Positions 6,201 to 8,650 of a stretch of DNA of 8,650 bases are shown here, piece by piece. How positions within the stretch are numbered: position 1 is the stretch's first letter; each line of letters begins with the position of its first letter. The stretch lies in assembly GCA_041687295.1 (NCBI GenBank), contig JAWLCG010000217.1, positions 1 through 8,650 on the forward strand, read 5' to 3'. This stretch comes from JAWLCG01 sp041687295. GTDB taxonomy: Bacteria; Planctomycetota; Phycisphaerae; SM23-33; FEN-1343. The notes under the pieces are model-generated. The model saw only the letters and a list, made by a program, of their open reading frames with translations. It was not told the origin of the DNA and made no database searches. The position numbers were made by a program, and so were the translations under genes.

Positions 6201-8425
6201 CCGCCCGGGCCCACGCGGTCATAGTTGGCGTCGAGGACGAAGCCCCACGCCATGCCCATGATCTCCACGATGCCGATCGAGCCGCTGGAGTAGATCTCCG
6301 TCTGGGCGTGCATGTCGCCGGCGACCCAGACGTTGTAGATCGTGGCGTTGATGTTCTCGGTGCCGGCCGTGATGATCGCCCGCAGGAAGCCCTCGCCGGC
6401 CTCTGCCGTCGTGCGGACCGAGCCGATCGAGCCAGCGGTGGTGATCGTGTTGGTCGAGGGCTGGCCCGTGGTGACCGGCGGGCCGACGGTGTCGGCCTGG
6501 AAGGCGTAGAGGTCGCCGCCCCGGCCCGGGGTGGTCATGTGCCCGCCGCCGAAGGTCTGGATGTCCAGGCCGTAGGTCATGCCCTGGACGAGGACCGCGC
6601 CGATGTTGCCGCCGTTCTTGGTGCTGATGTTGGCGGCGCCGGCGTTCCACATCGGGTCGCTTCGGCCGGTGAAGCCGGTGACCGGCGGGTTGGGGGCCGC
6701 CCCGTCCTGGGCGCCCGCGTGGTCCGTCGTGAAGTTGCCGTGCAGGTGCACCGAGCCGAGGTAGGCGTCCGTGCCGTTGGTGACGCTGACCGAGTAGGAT
6801 GCGTTGGTAACCGATGTCCCCAGGACCAGCTCGAGGTAGTAGATGCCCGCCTCGGGGGCCGTGAAGACGATCGGCCCGAAGCCGCTGCCGCGCCCGGGCA
6901 CGCCGCGGTCGTCGGCCGTCTCGGTGCCGTACTGGGCCATGAGCCGCCCGTCGACGCTCAGCAGGTTCAGCGAACCGTACTGGCCGCCGAAGGTGCCGGC
7001 GTTGATCGTGACGGTCTGCCCGGCCAGCAGCGGCAGGGCGTAGTAGTCGTAGTCGTCGGGCATGAACGTCCAGCGGTTCAGCTGCCCGGTGAACGTGAAG
7101 GTGCCCGTCGGATGGCTCAGGAAGTAGGCGTTGTCGAAGTTGCCCGGCGCGTTGTCCACGTCGTTGCCGTAGTCGACGATGTTGCCCTGCAGCCAGTGCC
7201 ACGAGTGGCTGTAGAAGCCGCCCTCGTCCACCGCCGGGTCGTACTGGTGCTCGTACTCGGGGATGACGTAGGTGCCGTTGCTCGTCAGCCAGGGCAGCTC
7301 GACCGAGGGGTGCGCGTCGGCCTGGACGCCGCTGAACCACAGGGCGTCGGGGTCGACGGACACGACGTTGCCGATCGCCCCGTACGTGCGGACCAGCGAC
7401 AGGTCCGGCCCGTAATAGGCCGTCGGCGTGGTGTCGGGAATCACGATGCCGCCGCCGCCGTAGTAGCTCAGCAGCCGCCCGAGGTTGCCGTCCAGCTCGA
7501 AGCCGCCCCACAGGAAGCCCATCTCGATCTCGTCGACCGAGGCCGTCCCGCCCGTCCCGTCCGGGGCGTGCGCGACGACGCCGGCGACCGTGCCGGCGAT
7601 CTTGATGCGGCCAACGCGGGTGTTCGTGCCCGCCCCGCCGCCGGCAATGTTGATGCCGGGATACAGCGTCGGGCCCGTCTGCGGGCCATCGTAGAAGGTG
7701 CGCACGAACTGCGTCGTGCCATTGTCGACGACCATGTTGCCTTCGTCGATGGCGGCGTAGGCCACCGGGTCGCCCGGGGCCGCCGGGGGGGCGTCCACGG
7801 CGCCGATCAGCACCGGGCCGGAATCGTCCGGCGCCAGCCAGGGCTCAGCGCCCGGCATCAGGATCGGTACGTCGCCGTCCCACGGGGCCAGGAAGTCCGG
7901 GTTGAAGTCGGGGTCCGCAATGTCCGACTCGGCCAGCGGGGCGATGATCAGCCGCGTGGTCGCGTCAGTGCCCGACAGGTAGATCGCGTAGATCTCGTTG
8001 TAGGCCCCGCGGGTGACGCCCTCCTCGTAGGGCATCCAGCCGTCGAGGGTGGTCTCCGGCGGCGGGCCCGGGTCGGTCGTATACTCCAGGACCAACTCGC
8101 CGTCGGGCTGGGCGATGCCGTTGGCCATAAGATTGGCCGGGTCGTTCCGGTCGCCGCTGAACCAGGCCCCGTAGACGCCGGGCAGGTCGAACAGCTGTGG
8201 CGTGCCCCACTCGCCGATGATGTTGGTCGGGTCCCATAGGCCGTAGACGTCGGCCTGGCCAGGCCCGATCAGCTGAATCCGGATCGCCTGTTCCTGGCTG
8301 TTGCGATAGATGAAAAAGTCGTTCTCATCGATCGTCGTCAGCAGCAGGCGGTCTTCCAGCGACTCGAAACGGGGCGTCACACCGTCGACATCAGCAGCGG
8401 CAGCAAGGTGGGTCCGAGGTTCCAT
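296..8425 (-). CDS. Giant LEPR-motif exported beta-solenoid protein with C-terminal C39/papain-like cysteine peptidase domain
   Basis: The gene encodes 2709 residues from ATG at 8425 to a TAG stop at 296-298. I chose this ATG because AGGGAG lies 7 bases upstream; an in-frame GTG at 8461 would add 12 residues but has no ribosome site. Order of parts: LEPR-like leader (19-30), uncharacterised region (about 31-437), PPC-like beta-sandwich (about 441-549), glycine-rich beta-solenoid (about 555-2300), Ig-like domain (about 2308-2420), and C39/papain-like peptidase (about 2440-2709) with Cys2449, His2642 and Asn2663. The leader is typical of large secreted planctomycete proteins, so an extracellular or surface role as a filament or adhesin with a peptidase-like tip is inferred. 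No PEP-CTERM, dockerin or other C-terminal anchor is visible. The protein is acidic-looking, with one cysteine and about six lysines. It appears monocistronic, with its own promoter and terminator. The architecture is well supported; the substrate is unknown. Confidence 0.93.
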   Translation of the reverse strand: MEPRTHLAAAADVDGVTPRFESLEDRLLLTTIDENDFFIYRNSQEQAIRIQLIGPGQADVYGLWDPTNIIGEWGTPQLFDLPGVYGAWFSGDRNDPANLMANGIAQPDGELVLEYTTDPGPPPETTLDGWMPYEEGVTRGAYNEIYAIYLSGTDATTRLIIAPLAESDIADPDFNPDFLAPWDGDVPILMPGAEPWLAPDDSGPVLIGAVDAPPAAPGDPVAYAAIDEGNMVVDNGTTQFVRTFYDGPQTGPTLYPGINIAGGGAGTNTRVGRIKIAGTVAGVVAHAPDGTGGTASVDEIEMGFLWGGFELDGNLGRLLSYYGGGGIVIPDTTPTAYYGPDLSLVRTYGAIGNVVSVDPDALWFSGVQADAHPSVELPWLTSNGTYVIPEYEHQYDPAVDEGGFYSHSWHWLQGNIVDYGNDVDNAPGNFDNAYFLSHPTGTFTFTGQLNRWTFMPDDYDYYALPLLAGQTVTINAGTFGGQYGSLNLLSVDGRLMAQYGTETADDRGVPGRGSGFGPIVFTAPEAGIYYLELVLGTSVTNASYSVSVTNGTDAYLGSVHLHGNFTTDHAGAQDGAAPNPPVTGFTGRSDPMWNAGAANISTKNGGNIGAVLVQGMTYGLDIQTFGGGHMTTPGRGGDLYAFQADTVGPPVTTGQPSTNTITTAGSIGSVRTTAEAGEGFLRAIITAGTENINATIYNVWVAGDMHAQTEIYSSGSIGIVEIMGMAWGFVLDANYDRVGPGGMVDLIQVAGDWGGLQQGYPALSHGPGGDIGFIHIGGDIYLAGPAWSGSVTVTGSDDGTPIVISDDSGGRLLIEPGVINPGLVPFEPHWTQRQQQLPGVGPLYTAVRAYVIPVDGGVGGVLARLEIDGPATLTTQGTSQISVLDLSLAGASTNLLIQGDLPDDRVDVYNIQGSFNSLVSRTEGNLFSGTLGAIPTIDWAGDIGNRQGRTRNGLRPGAELYGITPGTSVAQGLLGWHHDRLNGLQVGSLATLRVGGSLGDLYVTGLLGNARVNADGWTEYGEWDGVKGVVFAGGGIGSIDVGDGLMDDGTGERYMAAILALPQAATPTNPTPPAIGTVTISGPYDQVTLEDGRVLTFGELNGSILATGDILAVVGTNGASLTGVVGAASLTSGLVTGGTTFTVGIGVHRVDFSGPDARIYRAEIMGGFVGTVRTSTDSQGIRQSYISGLRPSMNRPGIAQIIAGGWGMIDTVVQTRGGDIGTIQAEGAGADIRSNTIQTNMGLRVLQGRDISNNSFSVAGTIGRLTTTRDFASNNGAIGGLGSASIGRDWAGGTMTVGDGISTILIGRDFDATLVLSGGQTANLGLMRAMRDIRGTIWSAARLGQIIALQGGIYANISTSRDGWNANLDLLQAQTGIFGNIEVGGNLGRVWSAGDVGVNPDLEGGLFNRTQRWNIWGNLGSLMITGAASDLFADINVGGDVGSMMVADTFFSRMAVNGNINSFVVGKAFGGTLPTLGQRGSLQVLGSINALRIPANADFNAPLTTGGSITNIYLNNANLLQPITSLYGSIGTVTVVNGNIAAPLNAQRIGQITVHNGNITGAISTGDAARPLTTGGDIGGLTVINGLLDADVTAHNGRINLLNLINASTAAGRTITADNGVGSAVVRNGAFNADLVSGREIRSLTVLGGPAAGAGDLTGDVSAATGIGNLNVSGTVSGDVRSDGAIDLLTAGAINGSTVSAAWNIGTVTVRGDMTSAMLLAGIRPGLDGVVGTADDTARQGSINFLNILGAFDGSIVSAGVAPGADGDFLTTTGAGTANIEGAGTSSVRTMRVGSFANNAASAVLADTSIDARLLAQLDAEGIVNQHGSTESAAGVGTAFGRDAGQVTVTVNGLTLTLIGPGLGIFDAVANKIILNHTTSATTLLVRYSGAAPFGTVSIVAAEDDALAALTVIGNVTVGDVDLDGGIGAVNIGDIADGSTWNVPGGIRTAIVGRMPNVTVNTGEVLLWRTAGSYEPVAGDNASNDLDTGSFNADSIGTFLSMDRWDADINTAMGPARVVQVLRGGLRGNVTARGDILSLYVLNTGVVGAGIEGDVTVTHGDLGSVYTNGNLEGETWVQRGLARSVYAAGSFAGTGTFRTRGGVTSFVVGNAFAGLLSTLGDLRVLSVTNAMTGKAWSGGTLYSAIFGSMSGGLVAASGDLYNAYVRGNMTSSYLLAGLDLGDDPAGNDAANLQIDAHTIAAGLPVVEDQAGVGRIYSVTVVGSMVASSIAAGIDPGVDGFFGNYDDTVNGVGHIGRVVVTRTIRGSNIAGESHAIVAANSLPYVLANGRPFQRNGNMVVRSMATAAGPLSVTDMRITSSGFIFRLHHMIDLSTLAANVELYISADDVFTADELFDLTGNGTLTFNPDTFEVTYTLTNDTWTSLGIANQHLRLQVVDGLMDNRGNQLDGEWFDVLPTGDGVGGGNFVFEMVYGLSTMMGLVPAYTWWFGCTPTAAGMLAGYYDAHGYNGNDYSNLIDGNALNWPGNAAIREAIASYDGAAFLTDPDTGNFAGWVPGSEPAAGGSHAADYGVYRGDEWAVEGPGNIVPDLSEEWVQQRDGVTPHDDDSLADFLGTSRSAIGASYGNTRVIDVAGGIEDYFDHRGYEAEASSVPVPVLTWELFIHELESGRPVMLGTVVPGGGGHSILAVGYDAAARQIQFWSTWNTDLYTATVDPGGFSGFTVPNTALPGDPPTPGAGHWTILDATIVQVA
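299..1108 (-). other. C39/papain-like cysteine peptidase domain (residues about 2440-2709)
   Basis: The domain opens with TWWFGCTPTAAGMLAGYYD, the nucleophile motif of C39-like papain-fold proteins, placing the Cys at 2449 at the start of a helix. The His motif is GGGGHSILAVGYD (His2642), and the expected third residue lies in FWSTWNTD (Asn2663). The order Cys, His, Asn/Asp and the spacing suit a papain fold. The usual oxyanion-hole Gln, six residues before Cys, is not there (Tyr2443). Related C39-like domains end many planctomycete secreted proteins. C39 domains in ABC exporters cut double-glycine leaders, but no transporter part exists here, so that role is not implied. Protein cleavage, self-processing and transpeptidation are all possible. 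The protein ends a few residues after the final strand (WTILDATIVQVA). Confidence 0.75.
1166..1504 (-). other. Ig-like / SbsA-like domain preceding the peptidase (residues about 2308-2420)
   Basis: The segment starts PLSVTDMRITSSGFIFRL, continues with HHMIDLSTLAANVELYI and VTYTLTNDTWTSLG, and ends LRLQVVDGLMDNRGNQLDGEW. This matches the bacterial Ig-like pattern in which a 'Sgf.v.F...iD.sTl' start is followed by strands and closes with 'l..gl.D..GN.LDG'. Such domains serve as spacers or binding modules in exported proteins. Here it joins the solenoid to the peptidase-like tip through a Gly-rich linker (GDGVGGGNF). The fold is inferred from pattern. Confidence 0.6.
2088..2113 (-). repeat. Internal duplicated segment, copy B (SFVVGNAF)
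   Basis: The 26 bases here match 4017-4042 at 23 of 26 positions. They encode SFVVGNAFAG, followed by L-x-S-T-L-G, against SFVVGKAFGGTLPTLG in the other copy. The copies lie about 640 residues apart in the solenoid, which suggests growth by duplication of repeat blocks. Confidence 0.6.
2711..2893 (-). other. Beta-rich insert interrupting the solenoid (residues about 1845-1905)
   Basis: The solenoid rhythm stops and is replaced by alternating strands: QVTVTVNGLTLTLIGPG, then KIILNHTTSATTLLVRYSG and GTVSIVAAEDD. It resembles the 'gLTLTLSGpG...L.L.gTTaaStLtV' inserts I recall from planctomycete solenoid proteins, but I cannot name a family. Solenoid turns resume after residue 1905 (ALTVIGNVTVGDVDLDGGIGAVNIG). 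Probably a small folded module or an elaborated turn. Confidence 0.4.
4017..4042 (-). repeat. Internal duplicated segment, copy A (SFVVGKAF)
   Basis: Partner of the segment at 2088-2113, with 23 of 26 bases identical. The three differences are all C/G exchanges. The encoded similarity continues past the DNA match: a T-L-G then L-x-V-L follows in both copies. Confidence 0.6.
6779..7105 (-). other. PPC-like (pre-peptidase C-terminal) beta-sandwich domain, residues about 441-549
   Basis: The segment runs TGTFTFTGQLNRWTF, DDYDYYALPLLAGQTVTI, a middle 'SLNLLSVDGRLMAQYG' strand, then APEAGIYYLELVLG and a closing YSVSVTNG. This order matches the PPC family: a D-x-D-Y-Y-x-L-x-L-x-A-G-Q-T-V-T-I core strand, a description strand ending in 'dg', and a final A-x-x-A-G-x-Y-x-L-x-V pattern. 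Such domains are usually non-catalytic beta-sandwiches attached to secreted peptidases or surface proteins. Its position far from the C-terminal peptidase is less usual. The call rests on pattern only. Confidence 0.7.
7106..8335 (-). other. N-terminal region of the giant protein without a recognised fold (residues about 31-440)
   Basis: This stretch between the leader and the PPC-like domain is rich in aromatic residues, Asp, Pro and Gly and looks globular rather than repetitive. Its first part (about 31-190) has many Tyr and Trp residues and short beta-like segments such as EIYAIYLSGTDATTRLII. From about residue 230 a few solenoid-like turns appear (RVGRIKIAGTVAGVV, GAIGNVVSVD), so the helix may begin here and be interrupted by the PPC-like domain. 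I do not recognise a named family. Confidence 0.5.
8336..8371 (-). other. LEPR-xLL-like N-terminal leader motif (residues 19-30)
   Basis: Residues 19-30 read R-F-E-S-L-E-D-R-L-L-L-T. The consensus seen near the N-terminus of many planctomycete extracellular proteins is roughly F-E-x-L-E-P-R-x-L-L-S. The first 18 residues hold an alanine run (8-11) but no hydrophobic core long enough for an ordinary Sec signal peptide. Family knowledge links this motif to exported proteins, but its export mechanism is not something I can state. Here Asp replaces the usual Pro and Thr the usual Ser. The motif is the strongest taxonomic marker in the window. Confidence 0.85.
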
Positions 8426-8432
8426 CGGTTTA

Positions 8433-8438
8433 CTCCCT
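8433..8438 (-). promoter_or_regulatory. Ribosome binding site deciding the ATG start
   Basis: AGGGAG on the gene strand ends 7 bases before the ATG at 8423-8425. The alternative in-frame GTG at 8461 has no purine-rich site at that distance, so the ATG is preferred. Confidence 0.75.
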
Positions 8439-8521
8439 GGCGTCTTGGGAATGCGGGGCACTGCGGTTACGGCAAGGTAGGTATGCGGATGAGGGCACTA
8501 CTCCCTTGTATAACCCAGCGT

Positions 8522-8550
8522 ATTGTGATTCGGACCGCCGCGGCTGTCAA
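8522..8550 (-). promoter_or_regulatory. Sigma70-like promoter of the giant gene (TTGACA-17-CACAAT)
   Basis: On the gene strand a perfect -35 box TTGACA (8545-8550) is followed by a 17-base spacer and CACAAT (8522-8527), which matches 4 of 6 bases of TATAAT. Transcription would start near 8515, leaving an untranslated leader of about 90 bases. This is the best -35/-10 pair I find upstream of the gene. Planctomycete promoters are less studied, so the match is suggestive. Confidence 0.55.
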
Positions 8551-8627
8551 AGATTTTCCCGGCCACGATAAGAAGTTCCGATCCGCCCGCCAGCACGAGG
8601 CTCACCCCTAATCAGGGACAATTGGCG
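8551..8627. other. Upstream intergenic region; no gene supported
   Basis: This 77-base stretch between the promoter and the C tract has no coding evidence. On the gene strand it includes CCAATTGTCCCTGATTAGG, containing a weak 4-bp CCCT-GATT-AGGG hairpin, and GGTGAGCCTCGTGCTGGCGG (8586-8605), a GC-rich segment that may belong to a dispersed repeat. No operator with clear symmetry stands out. Confidence 0.4.
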
Positions 8628-8646
8628 CCCCCCCCCCCCCCCCCCC
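8628..8646. repeat. 19-base homopolymer C tract (G tract on the gene strand)
   Basis: Nineteen consecutive C residues lie almost at the window edge, followed by GCCC. The tract is 78 bases upstream of the -35 box of the giant gene. Long G/C tracts can vary in length by slippage. One at a sequence end can also be a sequencing or assembly artefact. Confidence 0.9.
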
Positions 8647-8650
8647 GCCC

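Larger units (their letters stand above)
1526..6763 (-). repeat. Degenerate beta-solenoid repeats coding for most of the giant protein (residues about 555-2300)
   Basis: Protein repeats of about 19-23 residues follow the pattern G-x-[IL]-G-x-[IL]-x-V-x-G-x-[ILMV] and are clearest at residues about 1527-1722. Examples are GSIGTVTVVNGNIAAPL, RIGQITVHNGNITGAI, DIGGLTVINGLLDADV and NIGTVTVRGDMTSAML. Regular short hydrophobic strands separated by Gly/Asn turns suggest a right-handed parallel beta-helix, the fold of many adhesins and surface fibres. The encoding DNA shows loose 57-69-base periodicity but no exact tandem copies. A variant block at about 1200-1340 repeats a G-R-D-[IFW] motif. Function as a scaffold or stalk is inferred. 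Confidence 0.8.

Noticed and set aside
6219..7511. 430-codon minus-strand frame inside the giant gene
   Set aside because: Out-of-frame shadow rich in Arg and Pro overlapping the PPC-like domain, which is recognisable only in the main frame.
5492..8239. 915-codon open frame on the plus strand
   Set aside because: Same register and same explanation as the longer antisense frame; its composition is equally shadow-like (VDRGVDVLGAGRDD-type) and shows no family motif.
8426..8461. Upstream GTG start adding 12 residues
   Set aside because: It lacks a Shine-Dalgarno site, whereas the ATG at 8425 has AGGGAG at 7 bases, and the extension (MPRIPKTPGSKP) overlaps that site. It remains possible but less likely.
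8508..8513. Alternative -10 box TTATAC
   Set aside because: No acceptable -35 box lies 16-18 bases upstream (GGTCCG at 17), while the TTGACA-17-CACAAT pair is better.
8408..8611. 67-codon plus-strand frame over the promoter
   Set aside because: It starts inside the giant gene's 5' end, shows no family resemblance and crosses the promoter and ribosome site of the main gene.
8607..8618. CCCT-GATT-AGGG hairpin as a terminator of an upstream gene
   Set aside because: The stem is only 4 bp, no T run follows, and no gene end is visible beside it.

Overview
This window is almost entirely one gene. A reading frame of about 8.1 kb on the minus strand (8425 down to 296) encodes a predicted exported protein of 2709 residues. 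Short non-coding flanks lie on both sides: about 225 bases upstream (8426-8650) and about 295 bases downstream (1-295). The DNA is visibly GC-rich. The N-terminus carries an 'F-E-x-L-E-x-R-x-L-L-[ST]' motif (here FESLEDRLLLT), the LEPR-xLL leader characteristic of very large secreted or surface proteins of Planctomycetota. The leader, GC content, glycine-rich solenoid repeats and C-terminal peptidase-like domain together point to a planctomycete. I cannot place it below phylum level from the sequence.

Reading along the gene (minus strand, right to left), the window holds the following. First a 19-base C run at the window edge (a G run on the gene strand). Then a sigma70-like promoter (TTGACA-17-CACAAT), an untranslated leader of roughly 90 bases, and a Shine-Dalgarno site 7 bases before the ATG. 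The protein then runs: LEPR-like leader (residues 19-30); about 400 residues without a recognised fold; a PPC-like beta-sandwich (about 441-549); about 1750 residues of degenerate, roughly 20-residue beta-solenoid repeats with aspartate-rich 'AGxxPGxDG' inserts and one non-solenoid insert; an Ig-like/SbsA-like domain (about 2308-2420); and a C39/papain-like cysteine peptidase domain (about 2440-2709). The predicted nucleophile Cys2449 is the only cysteine I find in the protein. A strong hairpin followed by a short T run ends the transcription unit. Beyond it lies a 64-base imperfect palindrome.

No second gene can be supported. The long open frames on the plus strand are by-products of codon choice: they are in register with the sense codons and exist because TTA and TCA are never used in the gene and CTA only twice.

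The inferred picture is a self-contained, monocistronic gene for a giant secreted or surface filament-like protein with a peptidase-like tip. Export route, anchoring and substrate cannot be read from this window.
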